Of a stretch of DNA of 64,000 bases, positions 36,234 through 46,233 are shown piece by piece; the stretch's first letter is position 1, and the number at the start of each line of letters is the position of its first letter. Source of the stretch: Herbaspirillum robiniae. GTDB taxonomy: Bacteria; Pseudomonadota; Gammaproteobacteria; Burkholderiales; Burkholderiaceae_D. Location: the NCBI RefSeq assembly GCF_002213415.1, contig NZ_NJGU01000011.1:62001-126000 (forward strand). The letters are read 5' to 3'. The position numbers and the translations under genes were made by a program. The notes below the pieces were generated by a model. The model was not told where the DNA came from, did no database searches, and worked only from the letters and a program-made list of their open reading frames with translations.

Positions 36234-37115
36234 TCACGTTCTTTCCGACAGCAATTGCATCAAATACTGACCATAGTCATTCTTAAGCAATGGAGTCGCA
36301 AGGTACTCGATCTGAGTTGCGTCTATCCAACCGGCGCGATAAGCAATCTCCTCCGGACAGGCAATCTTGAGACCCTGTCGCTTTTCAATAGTGGAGATGA
36401 ATTGTGCCGCCTTCAGGAGAGAGTCATGCGTTCCGGTATCCAGCCACGCATATCCTCTTCCCATGAGCTCGACCCGCAACTGCGCTTGTTTAAGATACTG
36501 CGTATTGACGTCGGTAATTTCCAGCTCCCCTCGGGGGGATGGCCGAATGGAAGAGGCGATGTCGCAGACTTGCTCGTCATAGAAGTAAAGTCCGGTGACG
36601 GCATAATTGCTCTTGGGCGACGATGGTTTCTCTTCAATGGACAAGGCCTGCTTGGCATCGTCAAAATCTACTACGCCGTACCGCTGCGGATCGCGCACAT
36701 GATAGGCAAATACCGAGGCGCCTGTAGATCTTTCCGAGGCACTTTTCAACAAGTCTTGGAAACTGTCCCCGTAGAAAATGTTATCGCCCAGCACCAAAAC
36801 ACTGGGGTGGTTTCCGATGAAGTCGCGCCCCAGGATGAAGGCTTGGGCCAGGCCATCCGGGCTTGGTTGCACGCAATACGACAAATTCAGTCCCCATTGA
36901 CTGCCGTCACCTAATAAGGCCGCAAAACGAGGCGTGTCTTGTGGTGTTGATATGATCAGAATATCTCTCACCTTGGCCAGCATTAGGGTGGTCAGAGGGT
37001 AGTAGATCATAGGCTTGTCATAGACCGGCAACAATTGCTTCGACACCGCAATCGTTGCGGGATGCAAGCGGGTTCCGGCTCCGCCCGCCAGGATGATTCC
37101 CTTTCTTGTTTTCAT
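36234..37115 (-). CDS. rfbA: Glucose-1-phosphate thymidylyltransferase
   Basis: A 293-residue enzyme that makes dTDP-glucose. The nucleotide-binding motif is [39 protein letters not shown] and [19 protein letters not shown] are RmlA hallmarks. I take ATG 37115; an in-frame GTG at 37124 is possible. It is the last gene of the - strand locus. No rmlB, rmlC or rmlD accompanies it. The fdtA/fdtB-like pair 25 kb upstream needs dTDP-4-keto-6-deoxyglucose, so this gene may feed that branch if rmlB is elsewhere. Confidence 0.95.
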   Translation of the reverse strand: MKTRKGIILAGGAGTRLHPATIAVSKQLLPVYDKPMIYYPLTTLMLAKVRDILIISTPQDTPRFAALLGDGSQWGLNLSYCVQPSPDGLAQAFILGRDFIGNHPSVLVLGDNIFYGDSFQDLLKSASERSTGASVFAYHVRDPQRYGVVDFDDAKQALSIEEKPSSPKSNYAVTGLYFYDEQVCDIASSIRPSPRGELEITDVNTQYLKQAQLRVELMGRGYAWLDTGTHDSLLKAAQFISTIEKRQGLKIACPEEIAYRAGWIDATQIEYLATPLLKNDYGQYLMQLLSERT

Positions 37116-37158
37116 CGACGACACCCTGCGATTGAAATATGGTTGCTTGCGAATTTGC

Positions 37159-39102
37159 TCATCCGTTCAGTCCTAGTGTCTGTGCTTCTGCTTCCTGCTC
37201 CAGATATACCCAGTCGACGATTTCTGCATTCGACGTATAGCCAATCACAAGCTCTTTCATCATTAGCCGTACTACGCTGACGTCATTGACGTTGAGCGCC
37301 ATTTCCAGCGCCTTCAATTTGTTCTCCAGTTCCGCCCAGTGGATGAATTCCTCGTGGGCTTTCATGATGCGCGGGTGGGAGGTCGGTTTGGGGTTGTCGC
37401 CGATGAGCAGCTCTTCATACAGTTTTTCGCCGGGACGCAGTCCTGTGAGCTTGATCTCGATATCGCCATCAACATTCTGCTCATCTTTCAGGGCCAGGCC
37501 CGACAGCTCGATCATCCGCCGGGCCAGATCGATGATTTTGACCGACTGCCCCATATCAAGGACGAACACATCCCCTCCCTTGGACATGGCGCCAGCTTGG
37601 ATTACCAATTGGGAGGCTTCCGGGATGGTCATGAAGTAGCGGGTAATGTCTGGATGGGTGAGCGTGATCGGTCCGCCATCGCGGATTTGCTGCCGGAATT
37701 TGGGCACCACGGAACCTGACGATCCGAGTACGTTGCCGAATCTCACCATGCTGAACTTGGTGCCCGGTGAAGTTGCCGCCAGCGCCTGCAATACCATTTC
37801 CGCCAGTCGCTTGCTGGCGCCCATGATATTGGTTGGGCGGACGGCCTTGTCCGTACTGATTAGAACAAAGTCGGAGATGCCGTTCTCGGCGGCAGCCTGG
37901 GCCGTGCGCAAAGTCCCCAGCACATTGTTCTTTATGCCTTCTGCCGGATTATGTTCAACGAGTGGCACATGCTTGTAAGCGGCGGCATGGTAAACCGTAT
38001 CTGGATGCCAGGTCGACATGATTTCGCGCATGCGTTCTTCATCTTGTACGGAGGCCAGCAGGGGCACAAGGATAATGTCGTTGAGCAGCCTCGCCTCAAG
38101 TTCCTGATGGATGCTGTAGAGCGCGAATTCGCTTTGCTCGATCAACAACAGCTTGCTCGGTCCAACGGAAAGAATCTGGCGGCACAGTTCGCTGCCAATA
38201 GAGCCGCCAGCCCCGGTTACCATGACCACCTTGCTGCGCACATTCATCGCCAGAAGAATGTGATTTGGCATGACAGGTTCACGCCCCAGAAGATCATCAA
38301 TATCCAGTTCTCGCAGATCTGAAATACTTACCTTTCCTTGTGCCAGGTCGGTCACGCTGGGCAAGGTGCGCACCGCTACGCGCGCAGTTCGGATTTGAGT
38401 CAGTATTTCATTGCGGCGCTTGCGGTTCAAACTGGGCATGGCCAGCAACACATCGCTGACGGTCAACGTGGAGGCAAGAGTGGCCAGGTCGGCAGGATTG
38501 TAAATTGGTTGGCCGTTCAATATATGCCCGTGCAACCGATCATCGTCATCCAGGAAGCCGACGACTTGCATTTCGTGGCTATTGGCCATGGCGGCCACAA
38601 GTTGACGTCCGGTGCTGCCGGCCCCATAAATGAGCACCTTGGGGCGGGTGGCCCGTTTCAGGATACTCAGGTACTGGTCTCCCAGCCAGACCCTTGCCAA
38701 TGCACGGGAGGCTCCAACTGCCAGCAATAGCAGAATGGGTTGGATGAGGCCGATGGTTCTCGGCACTCCGCTTACGCCGATTGCGGTGAAGATAGAGGCA
38801 AACAGCAAGCCGTAAATGCTCACGGCTCTGGCCACGGTCAGCAACGCCGGCCAACCGCTGTAGCGGAAAATGGCACGGTACAGGCCTGAGACGATGAAGA
38901 TCGGCAATGCCAGGCCCACCGACACTGCGGCGGCCCACAAGGTATTCCCCGAAAGTGCAACGAACTCACCCAAGCGCAAGTAGTGGGCGAACCAGACCGT
39001 AAGGATGCAGAGTCCGAAATCCACAGACAGCGCAACCAAACGTTTCGCGGTTCTCGGCAAGGCCAGAACGGGCACCGCTAGTTTGAAGAGTGACTTATTC
39101 AT
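37159..39102 (-). CDS. WbpM/CapD-type membrane UDP-GlcNAc 4,6-dehydratase
   Basis: A 647-residue protein. Four N-terminal membrane helices (about 1-140) precede a Rossmann-like domain ([14 protein letters not shown]) and the catalytic SDR domain ([14 protein letters not shown]). In place of the SDR Tyr it has the Met-x3-Lys pattern in [10 protein letters not shown], as in WbpM and FlaA1. It should make UDP-4-keto-6-deoxy-GlcNAc, the precursor of QuiNAc and other sugars. ATG 39102 has AAGGA about 10 bases upstream; ATG 39111 is an alternative. It follows the initiating sugar transferase by 50 bases. Confidence 0.93.
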   Translation of the reverse strand: MNKSLFKLAVPVLALPRTAKRLVALSVDFGLCILTVWFAHYLRLGEFVALSGNTLWAAAVSVGLALPIFIVSGLYRAIFRYSGWPALLTVARAVSIYGLLFASIFTAIGVSGVPRTIGLIQPILLLLAVGASRALARVWLGDQYLSILKRATRPKVLIYGAGSTGRQLVAAMANSHEMQVVGFLDDDDRLHGHILNGQPIYNPADLATLASTLTVSDVLLAMPSLNRKRRNEILTQIRTARVAVRTLPSVTDLAQGKVSISDLRELDIDDLLGREPVMPNHILLAMNVRSKVVMVTGAGGSIGSELCRQILSVGPSKLLLIEQSEFALYSIHQELEARLLNDIILVPLLASVQDEERMREIMSTWHPDTVYHAAAYKHVPLVEHNPAEGIKNNVLGTLRTAQAAAENGISDFVLISTDKAVRPTNIMGASKRLAEMVLQALAATSPGTKFSMVRFGNVLGSSGSVVPKFRQQIRDGGPITLTHPDITRYFMTIPEASQLVIQAGAMSKGGDVFVLDMGQSVKIIDLARRMIELSGLALKDEQNVDGDIEIKLTGLRPGEKLYEELLIGDNPKPTSHPRIMKAHEEFIHWAELENKLKALEMALNVNDVSVVRLMMKELVIGYTSNAEIVDWVYLEQEAEAQTLGLNG

Positions 39103-39152
39103 GGAATGCATTTCCTTGAATCCCGGGTCTTCAGGACGCTCCCTATTCTTCT

Positions 39153-39713
39153 TCAATGTGAAACCCCATCTCTGGCAAGAACCTTCAATGCCGTCATCCA
39201 CATAATCTTCAGGTCAAATCGCAAGGATCGACGAACCAGATACTCGGCATCCAATTCCACTTTTTGCGGAATGGGCAACTCGTCGCGTCCATTGACTTGT
39301 GCCCAGCCAGTCAGACCCGGCACCAGCACATGAACACCCTGTTTCGTCCGCAAGGAGATGAGGTCGTGTTGGTTGAACAATGCGGGACGAGGGCCTACAA
39401 AACTCATGTCGCCCTTGAGGATGCTCCACAGTTGAGGCAGCTCATCCAGACTGGATTTGCGCAGGAAAGAGCCGATCGGAGTCAAGTACTGGTTCGGATT
39501 TTGCAACAGGTGGGTAGCCACTGCCGGGGTGTCGATACGCATGCTTCGGAACTTGGGCATTTTGAAGACGACATTGTCGCGCCCGACCCGATCGCTCCAG
39601 TAGAGTATTGCTCCCCGCGAAGTCAAGCGCACGGCCAAGGCCACGCACAAGATAGGGATCGCGAGAAATATCGTGGCGACCAGCGCCAGGACGAGGTCAG
39701 AAAGTCGTTTCAT
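39153..39713 (-). CDS. Initiating sugar-phosphate transferase (PglC-type, monotopic)
   Basis: A 186-residue bacterial sugar transferase with one N-terminal hydrophobic hairpin (LVLALVATIFLAIPILCVAL) and the core motifs KFRSMRID, SSLDELPQLWSILKGDMSF and VGPRPAL with catalytic Asp-Glu. It lacks the large N-terminal part of WcaJ-type enzymes, so it resembles PglC. It transfers the first sugar phosphate of the repeat unit to undecaprenyl phosphate, probably QuiNAc or a related sugar given its neighbours. Its ATG overlaps the stop of the upstream epimerase by 4 bases. Confidence 0.93.
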   Translation of the reverse strand: MKRLSDLVLALVATIFLAIPILCVALAVRLTSRGAILYWSDRVGRDNVVFKMPKFRSMRIDTPAVATHLLQNPNQYLTPIGSFLRKSSLDELPQLWSILKGDMSFVGPRPALFNQHDLISLRTKQGVHVLVPGLTGWAQVNGRDELPIPQKVELDAEYLVRRSLRFDLKIMWMTALKVLARDGVSH

Positions 39714-40660
39714 TGACGAAATTCCTCTGCTGTGCGGCGCAATCCTTCTTCGACAGAAACTGAGGGGCTCCAGCCGAGCACACTCCTGGTTTTGGCGATG
39801 TCCAACTGCAAGGATCCGCACAGGCGCTGGTATATGCCGGGCCTGTTGACAATGGCGGCTCCGATTCTAAGCAGCGCAGGGGGAACATGGACAAGACGCG
39901 CAGGGCGCCCCAGCGCAGCGGCCATGCGTTTAAGTAATTCGGCCGTTGATAGATCTTCTCCATCGCTGACCAAGAACGTCTGGTTGGCAGCGGAAGAGTG
40001 GTTCAAGCATGTCATGACGAGATCGACCAAGGTATCGACGGCGACAAGGCTTCGCCGATTGGCCGTGACAGCAGCAAGCGGCAATGGGAGGCCACGATTC
40101 AGCCAGCGCATGATTGATTTGAAATTGGCTTTGACACCGGGGCCATAGACCAGTGGCGGTCGAATGATCACGATCTCCATGCCGCTGTCGGAGCCAATCT
40201 GTCGCAGAACTTGTTCTGCCTCATGTTTGGAGACTCCGTATGGATCTAACGGAGCGGGGGGATCGTCCGCGGTGAAGGGCCGACCGCCCTCTGTTGACTC
40301 GCCATTGACCTTGATCGAACTCAAAAAGACAAAACGTCTCACCCCGGCAGCTGCCGCCTGGCGCGCGAGGTTGGCCGTACCCAGAACATTCACGCGCCGA
40401 AATTCCTCCAGCGGATCTGCGCTTTTATCGTTCATCACATGGACGCGCGCGGCGCAATGTATCACCTCTTGTACACCTTGCAGTGCCTGGTTCCAGTCTG
40501 TCGTGGGCAGCAAATCTCCGGTCTGTACGGACGCGACGCTGCTTGGAAAATCCAAAGGCTGGCGCCGCACTGCGGCCACGACCCCAATCGAGGTGTCAGC
40601 TGCGAGGCGTTGTATCAAAGCGCGCCCTACAAAGCCGGTGGCTCCTGTCACTAAAATCAT
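39710..40660 (-). CDS. NAD-dependent epimerase/reductase (WbpV-like SDR)
   Basis: A 316-residue extended SDR. The dinucleotide motif is VTGATGFVGRALIQ, the catalytic Ser lies in FLSSIKVNG and YxxxK is YGVSK. The overall pattern resembles WbpV-type proteins that reduce the 4-keto product of WbpM to UDP-D-QuiNAc. The WbpM-type gene and the initiating transferase directly follow. Alternative: a C4 epimerase of UDP-GlcNAc/GalNAc. Overlaps the WbuB-like gene stop by 4 bases. Confidence 0.88.
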   Translation of the reverse strand: MILVTGATGFVGRALIQRLAADTSIGVVAAVRRQPLDFPSSVASVQTGDLLPTTDWNQALQGVQEVIHCAARVHVMNDKSADPLEEFRRVNVLGTANLARQAAAAGVRRFVFLSSIKVNGESTEGGRPFTADDPPAPLDPYGVSKHEAEQVLRQIGSDSGMEIVIIRPPLVYGPGVKANFKSIMRWLNRGLPLPLAAVTANRRSLVAVDTLVDLVMTCLNHSSAANQTFLVSDGEDLSTAELLKRMAAALGRPARLVHVPPALLRIGAAIVNRPGIYQRLCGSLQLDIAKTRSVLGWSPSVSVEEGLRRTAEEFRQ

Positions 40661-41907
40661 ATTTGATTTTCTCTCACGTCGTCTGCTTTGCTGATGCGCA
40701 CAGCTTCGGATAACAAGGCTTCCAACCGATCCATTAGCTGGACTCGTCCAAACTCCTTTTGGGCATATAACTGCCCATTCAGGCCCAGTTGTCTTCGCTC
40801 TTCGGGAGACATGGCTGCCAGCGCCAATACTGCTTTCGCCAGGCCGGGACCGTCACCGGCATCGCAGGTCAGACCCGCAGCGGCTTCGCGTATGACGGCA
40901 GCTCCTTCACCGTCCAGCATGCCCAGCAAGGGGATGCCAGCCATGAGATACGATTGCACCTTCCCAGGTATCGTCATGCTGAACACCGGGTCGCGTTTCA
41001 ATGACACAAGCAATGCGTCGGCGTGGGCATAAAAGGACGGCATTCGTTCGACCGGAAAACGGCCGGGCAGCAGTACCTTGTCCTGCAGGCCTCGCTTGCT
41101 GATTTCAGATTGCAGCCATGCGGACTTTCGTCCATCTCCGACGATAATCCAGCGGATGGAGGGATCATCAATCAACTGCACGGCATCGAGTACCGCCGGC
41201 ATGTCCTGCGCTTCGCCGATGTTGCCGGCAAATACCACGGTGAAGCCTTTGTCCAGTCCAGGAATTTCCGGAGCAGGGGGCGCGGCTTGATCCATGAATA
41301 GGTTTTCAGCCCAGCTCGGAAAGTATCGGATCTTGCGCGGACTGTCGCAGTATTTGGCAATGCTCTCCTGGAAGCTGCGCGATTGGCCCAGGACCAACGT
41401 GCAGCGCTTGTAGATGAAGCGCATCATATGGCCCACCCAACCCAATATGCGAGGCGACCGTACCACGCCGACTGCAGCAAGAGTCTCAGGCCAAAGATCA
41501 AGAGCCCAGAATACGACAGGAGCTTTTTTGATCTTGCCGAGCCAGACCGCCGGTAACCCGACTGTAGCCGGTGATGGTTCGAAAACAAAAACGACATCGG
41601 CTTTGACACCACGCAGATACCACGGCCCCAACACCACGCCGCTGACCAGGAAACTCAGATAATTAAGGGCGAGGCGGGCGGGGCCAGAACTGCGTGGCGC
41701 CAGGGGAACCCGGATTACACGGGCTCCTTCGTAGCGAGTGAAGGCCGTTGGCTGGTAACGATAGGCATCAAATACCTTGCCGTCGGGGTAATTGGGGAGG
41801 CCCGTTAATACGGTCACCTCGTGTCCACGCTGTACCCATTCTTTTGCAAGGTCATTGATTCGGAAATTTTCTGGCCAAAAGTATTGGCTGACGACGAGAA
41901 TGCGCAA
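40657..41907 (-). CDS. WbuB-like GT4 glycosyltransferase (probable L-FucNAc transferase)
   Basis: A 416-residue GT-B transferase. The N-terminus ILVVSQYFWPENFRINDLA, then VTVLTGLPNYPDGK and ALDLWPETL, are characteristic of WbuB, the proposed L-FucNAc transferase of E. coli O26. The donor-site motif is PSFYAHADALLVSLK. It lies directly downstream of wbjB-wbjC-wbjD, which make UDP-L-FucNAc, supporting the assignment. It is 7 bases from wbjD. Confidence 0.88.
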   Translation of the reverse strand: MRILVVSQYFWPENFRINDLAKEWVQRGHEVTVLTGLPNYPDGKVFDAYRYQPTAFTRYEGARVIRVPLAPRSSGPARLALNYLSFLVSGVVLGPWYLRGVKADVVFVFEPSPATVGLPAVWLGKIKKAPVVFWALDLWPETLAAVGVVRSPRILGWVGHMMRFIYKRCTLVLGQSRSFQESIAKYCDSPRKIRYFPSWAENLFMDQAAPPAPEIPGLDKGFTVVFAGNIGEAQDMPAVLDAVQLIDDPSIRWIIVGDGRKSAWLQSEISKRGLQDKVLLPGRFPVERMPSFYAHADALLVSLKRDPVFSMTIPGKVQSYLMAGIPLLGMLDGEGAAVIREAAAGLTCDAGDGPGLAKAVLALAAMSPEERRQLGLNGQLYAQKEFGRVQLMDRLEALLSEAVRISKADDVRENQI

Positions 41908-41914
41908 GTCGGCC

Positions 41915-43057
41915 TCAATACTTCTTCCATACCACGCGATTGACGTAGTCGACGTAGCTATGAAGGATTCGCACCACTTTCTGACTGACGTTGGGCATGC
42001 TGTAGTCCGCCACCAGGCGCAAGCTGCGCTCCGCAGCGCGCGATTGCGTCTGCAAAATGGCCAATCCTTGTCGAACGCGCTCTGTCTCCAGGCCGACCAT
42101 CATCACTGCCGCTTCTTCCATGCCTTCGGGGCGCTCATGCGCCTCACGCAGATTCAATGCGGGGAAATTGAGAATAGACGATTCTTCATTGATGGTGCCG
42201 CTGTCGGACAATACCGCCTTTGCATGCATCTGCAAGTGCACATAATCATGAAACCCCAAGGGTTTCATCATGCAAACTTTCGGATGGAACTTGGCGCCGG
42301 TAGCATCGATGCGTTTTTGCGTGCGAGGATGAGTGCTCACGATTACCGGTAGTTCATGTTCTTGCGCGATCACATTGAGCACCTCCACCAGCTTGGCAAA
42401 CGACTTGTCCGACTCTATATTTTCTTCGCGGTGGGCGCTGACGACAAAATACTGTTCCGGCTGCAGGCCAAGACGACTTAATACATCAGATGCCTTGATA
42501 CGAGGCAGGTAATGATGCAATACCTCGTACATCGGACTACCTGTCTTGATCACCTGGTCAGGGGGCAGGCCTTCGCGTAAAAGATAGTCGCGCGCAATCG
42601 TGCTGTACGTCAGATTGATGTCGGACGTGTGGTCGACGATGCGCCGGTTGGTCTCCTCGGGCACGCGCTGGTCGAAGCAGCGGTTGCCGGCCTCCATGTG
42701 GAAGATCGGCACCTTTCTGCGCTTGGCCGGAATGACCGACAGGCAGCTATTGGTGTCGCCCAGCACCAGCATGGCATCGGGCTTGACCTCGGCCAGCACC
42801 TGGTCGACCGACGAGATGAGGTTGCCGATGGTGTTTGCCGCACTGGTGGAGTTGGCAGCGCTGTCGAGGAAATAATCCGGCTTGCGGATGCCGAGGTCGT
42901 CGAAGAAAACCTGATTCAGTTCGTAGTCGTAGTTTTGCCCGGTGTGTACCAGGACATGTTCGCAATGCTCCTCAAGGTGTATCAGCACACGTGACAAGCG
43001 GATGATCTCGGGACGCGTGCCCACAACCGACATTACCTTGAGTTTTTTCAGCACCAT
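41915..43057 (-). CDS. wbjD: UDP-N-acetyl sugar 2-epimerase of the L-FucNAc pathway
   Basis: A 380-residue non-hydrolysing UDP-HexNAc 2-epimerase (WbjD/FnlC/CapG). Motifs are VVGTRPEIIRLSRV, HTGQNYDYELN, LVLGDTNS, FHMEAGNRCFDQRVPEETNR and LSDSGTINEESSIL. It turns UDP-2-acetamido-2,6-dideoxy-L-talose into UDP-L-FucNAc. ATG 43057 is preceded by TTTGGAG; a TTG at 43072 is in frame but poorly placed. It follows wbjC and wbjB in pathway order. Confidence 0.94.
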   Translation of the reverse strand: MVLKKLKVMSVVGTRPEIIRLSRVLIHLEEHCEHVLVHTGQNYDYELNQVFFDDLGIRKPDYFLDSAANSTSAANTIGNLISSVDQVLAEVKPDAMLVLGDTNSCLSVIPAKRRKVPIFHMEAGNRCFDQRVPEETNRRIVDHTSDINLTYSTIARDYLLREGLPPDQVIKTGSPMYEVLHHYLPRIKASDVLSRLGLQPEQYFVVSAHREENIESDKSFAKLVEVLNVIAQEHELPVIVSTHPRTQKRIDATGAKFHPKVCMMKPLGFHDYVHLQMHAKAVLSDSGTINEESSILNFPALNLREAHERPEGMEEAAVMMVGLETERVRQGLAILQTQSRAAERSLRLVADYSMPNVSQKVVRILHSYVDYVNRVVWKKY

Positions 43058-43077
43058 ATCTGATTGCTCCAAAGGGG

Positions 43078-44205
43078 TTAGACCGGACAGTCGTAGGTAT
43101 CCGGCCGGGCCCGGTCAAAGATTTCGTTCGCCCATAGCATGACCACCAATTCTTCACTTCCGCTGTTGGTGATGTCGTGCGTCCAGCCCGGTACGGTCTC
43201 GACGATCCTCGGTGTTTCGCCGCAGGTCTGCAACTCATGGGTTGCACCCGTCTGCATGTGGCGGAACCGGAACACGGCCTGCCCTTTGATGACCAGGAAT
43301 TTCTCGGTCTTGCTGTGGTGGTAGTGCCCGCCGCGGGTCACGCCCGGATAGGCGGTGAAAAACGAAAATTGGCCGCAGTCCGGCGTCTTGAGCATCTCCA
43401 CGAAAACGCCGCGCCGGTCTGCATATTGCGGCACGCTGTACGAGAAATCTTCCACCGGCAGATAACTGACGTAGGTCGCGTACAGCGCACGCAACAGGCC
43501 GGTGCCGACGCGTTCGCTCACCAGGGAGCTACGGCTGTCGCGGAAAGCCTCGATTTGCCGGGCCAATTCGCCCACCGTCGTCACGTATTGCGGTTGCACT
43601 GTCTCGAAGCCGGCGGCATCGCTCTGTTGTGCAGCGCCATCCATGAGCTCGACAAATCGCCGGATCACGTCATCGATATAGACCAGGGTCAGTGGCGCTT
43701 GTGCATCATTGACCTGGATCGGCAGTTGCCGGGCGATGTTGTGGCAAAAAGTCGCGACAACAGAGTTGTAGTTGGGCCGGCACCATTTGCCAAAGACATT
43801 GGGCAGGCGGAAAACATGCACCGGAACGAGGGGATCGTGTCCGGCAGCAATGATGGCCTCTTCAGCGGCGCGCTTGCTCTTGCCGTAGGCGTTTTCCAGC
43901 GCCGCTTGCGACGAGGATGCAAACAAGACCGGAATGCGCCTGCCGGTGGCGCCCGTCGCGGTGGCAACGGCCTGGCACAGAGCGCGCGTGAAATCGACAT
44001 TGCCGGCGGTGAATTCGGCTGGATCCTGGGGCCGGTTGATGCCCGCGAGGTGAAAGACGAAATCCACGCCTTCCAGCAATGCCTCCAATGGCGCTTGTTG
44101 CTGGTCGCGGGTGCAGCAGATGACTTCTACATCCTTGCGCTCCCGCAGATACAGCTGCAGATTGCGGCCAATGAAGCCATTGGCGCCGGTAATAAGCACC
44201 TTCAT
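43078..44205 (-). CDS. wbjC: CapF/WbjC bifunctional SDR-cupin enzyme of UDP-L-FucNAc synthesis
   Basis: A 375-residue protein: an SDR domain (VLITGANGFIGRNLQLY, catalytic YGKSK) followed by a C-terminal cupin (VTRGGHYHHSKTEKFLVI). CapF enzymes epimerise at C3 with the cupin and reduce C4 with the SDR domain to make the 6-deoxy-talose derivative. It is 3 bases downstream of wbjB. Confidence 0.95.
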   Translation of the reverse strand: MKVLITGANGFIGRNLQLYLRERKDVEVICCTRDQQQAPLEALLEGVDFVFHLAGINRPQDPAEFTAGNVDFTRALCQAVATATGATGRRIPVLFASSSQAALENAYGKSKRAAEEAIIAAGHDPLVPVHVFRLPNVFGKWCRPNYNSVVATFCHNIARQLPIQVNDAQAPLTLVYIDDVIRRFVELMDGAAQQSDAAGFETVQPQYVTTVGELARQIEAFRDSRSSLVSERVGTGLLRALYATYVSYLPVEDFSYSVPQYADRRGVFVEMLKTPDCGQFSFFTAYPGVTRGGHYHHSKTEKFLVIKGQAVFRFRHMQTGATHELQTCGETPRIVETVPGWTHDITNSGSEELVVMLWANEIFDRARPDTYDCPV

Positions 44206-44208
44206 TGC

Positions 44209-45258
44209 TCAGTCCTCCGCGATGGCAGCTTCCCCGCGCACAATGCGTTGCATGAAGTCCAGCTTGAGCAGGAGCGCCTTCATGCCCTCCAGGTCAAGAC
44301 GGGTGGTGTTGTGGGAGTTGTAGTCTTCGCCATGTGTGAATTGCGTCAGATGGCGTTCACCCTGATCGACAAACTTCGCATAGTTCAGGTCGCGCCCATC
44401 GGGCGGTACCCGGTAGTATTCACCCAGGTCTTCGGCGCAGGCGATTTCTTCCCGTCCGAGCAAGGCTTCATAGAGCTTTTCGCCGTGGCGGGTGCCAATC
44501 TCGTTGACGGGATGGTCGGTCTTGCCCATTAGTTCGAGGATGGCGCGCGCCAGTAGCTGCACTGTCGCGGCTGGGGCTTTCTGCACGAAGATATCACCGT
44601 TCTTGCCGTGGTCGAATGCATAGAGGACCAGATCCACGGCATCGTCGAGCGTCATCATGAAACGGGTCATGTTGGGGTCGGTGATGGTGATGGCCCGGCC
44701 GGCGCGAACCTGATCCACAAAAAGCGGAATGACGGAACCGCGCGACGCCATCACATTGCCGTAGCGCGTGCCGCAGATGACGGTGCCGGTATTTTCCAGG
44801 TTGCGGCTGGTGGCGACCATCACCTTTTCCATCATGGCCTTGGAGATGCCCATGGCATTGATGGGATAGACAGCCTTGTCCGTGCTCAGGCAAACGACGC
44901 GGGCGACGCCGGCCTCGATGGCCGCGGTGAGCACGTTTTCGGTACCGAGCACATTGGTCCGCACCGCTTCCATTGGATGGAATTCGCAGGAAGGGACCTG
45001 CTTGAGCGCGGCCGCATGGAAAACATAATCCACCCCGCGCATGGCAGCGACCACGCTGCGGGAGTCGCGTACGTCGCCAATGTAGAACTTGAGCTTGGAA
45101 TTGGCATAGCGCTTGCGCATGTCATCCTGCTTCTTTTCATCACGGCTGAAAATACGGATTTCACCGATGTCGCTATCGAGGAATCTTCTCAGGACTGCGC
45201 CACCGAAGGAGCCGGTCCCACCGGTAATCAGCAAGGTTTTTTTGTCGAATTTGTTCAT
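44209..45258 (-). CDS. wbjB: UDP-GlcNAc 4,6-dehydratase/5-epimerase (WbjB/CapE)
   Basis: A 349-residue SDR starting the UDP-L-FucNAc branch. ITGGTGSFGGAVLRRFLD is the NAD site; the catalytic Met/Lys pair of CapE-type enzymes is in YPINAMGISKAMMEK. It dehydrates UDP-GlcNAc and inverts C5. Together with wbjC, wbjD and the WbuB-like gene it forms a complete L-FucNAc cassette. Confidence 0.95.
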   Translation of the reverse strand: MNKFDKKTLLITGGTGSFGGAVLRRFLDSDIGEIRIFSRDEKKQDDMRKRYANSKLKFYIGDVRDSRSVVAAMRGVDYVFHAAALKQVPSCEFHPMEAVRTNVLGTENVLTAAIEAGVARVVCLSTDKAVYPINAMGISKAMMEKVMVATSRNLENTGTVICGTRYGNVMASRGSVIPLFVDQVRAGRAITITDPNMTRFMMTLDDAVDLVLYAFDHGKNGDIFVQKAPAATVQLLARAILELMGKTDHPVNEIGTRHGEKLYEALLGREEIACAEDLGEYYRVPPDGRDLNYAKFVDQGERHLTQFTHGEDYNSHNTTRLDLEGMKALLLKLDFMQRIVRGEAAIAED

Positions 45259-45259
45259 T

Positions 45260-46231
45260 TCACACCGCGCTCACAAATTTTTTCAGCCATTCTTTGACTA
45301 TTCTGGGTAACAAAGCCTGAGCAATACGCTGGGCACCAATTTTGGTCACTGACTTCAGGCCCTTCTGGAAGTCGGGAGCCAGCTTGCGAATCTCCTGCAA
45401 GGCAGCGGAGATGGCAAGCTCATACTGTTCATACACGGTGCCGGGTTCTTTCCCCAACACTTTATAGGCCGCCGAGATCCGGTCAAAGCGGCCGTTGGAG
45501 AGCAACTGGAACTGGTGGAAGTGATAGAAGATCAAGGGATCGCCATTCACGGTCAGCGTGCCATCGCCGCGTTGTCCAAATCGGTATTGTCCGAAATTCC
45601 AGGGGGCCACGCCGGCCCCGAGATGCTCAATGATGTGTACCGAGCTGAAATCACGCGGCCAGGCATCCAGGTATTTCTGGTCGCCCATCCTGTTGTCTTC
45701 CAGTCGATAGAAGCACCATTCGATGCACTGGTCGCGCCAGCGCTTGAGGCATGCCATGCCCTCATCGTCACGACGGAAACCCACCCACTCCACGCAGAAC
45801 CGGCCGCGTACTTCCATGTGCTTGAATTGCGCCGGGAAGCGATGCTCGATGATGGCCACGGAAGCATCGCCGATTTCATCGAAGATCGGTTGGGGCGAAG
45901 AATAGAAATAAAGGTCGGCGTCCAGATAGGTGATGGCATCGACCTCCGGATGATGTTGCAGGACATGCCATGGCAGGCAAGGCGACAATGTCCAGCAATA
46001 TTCAGCGACATTGCGTCCTGGCTTGACCTCCAGCAGGTCGGGCGTCTCTACCTCGGCCAGGGAAATGCAGCGAACGTGCGGCAGGTCCAGCTTTTCCAGC
46101 AACTCACGTGTCTGGCCATCCATGCACAAGACAAACACGATTGCCTGGTCGCAATGCTGCCTAAGCGAGCGCAGCATGGCCAGTCCTTTGATCAGGTAGT
46201 TGGCGTCAAACAGGGTACAAAAATAACGCAT
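45260..46231 (-). CDS. GT8-like glycosyltransferase
   Basis: A 323-residue protein starting MRYFCTLFDANYLIKG. A DxD metal motif stands in ITYLDADLYFYSS, with HRFPAQFK and ADQK-like segments (RMGDQKYLDAWP) as in GT8-type retaining transferases. No membrane segment is visible; the C-terminus is basic. ATG 46231 is taken because an upstream in-frame codon lies within the methyltransferase gene. It sits between the methyltransferase and wbjB. Donor and acceptor are unknown. Confidence 0.8.
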   Translation of the reverse strand: MRYFCTLFDANYLIKGLAMLRSLRQHCDQAIVFVLCMDGQTRELLEKLDLPHVRCISLAEVETPDLLEVKPGRNVAEYCWTLSPCLPWHVLQHHPEVDAITYLDADLYFYSSPQPIFDEIGDASVAIIEHRFPAQFKHMEVRGRFCVEWVGFRRDDEGMACLKRWRDQCIEWCFYRLEDNRMGDQKYLDAWPRDFSSVHIIEHLGAGVAPWNFGQYRFGQRGDGTLTVNGDPLIFYHFHQFQLLSNGRFDRISAAYKVLGKEPGTVYEQYELAISAALQEIRKLAPDFQKGLKSVTKIGAQRIAQALLPRIVKEWLKKFVSAV

Positions 46232-46233
46232 GC

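Noticed and set aside
36219..36914. 231-codon + strand frame opposite rfbA
   Set aside because: It shows no recognisable motifs; the rfbA frame on the - strand is complete and conserved.
37113..37124. GTG start of rfbA at 37124
   Set aside because: ATG at 37115 fits the spacing to the AGGG site better and gives the usual N-terminus.
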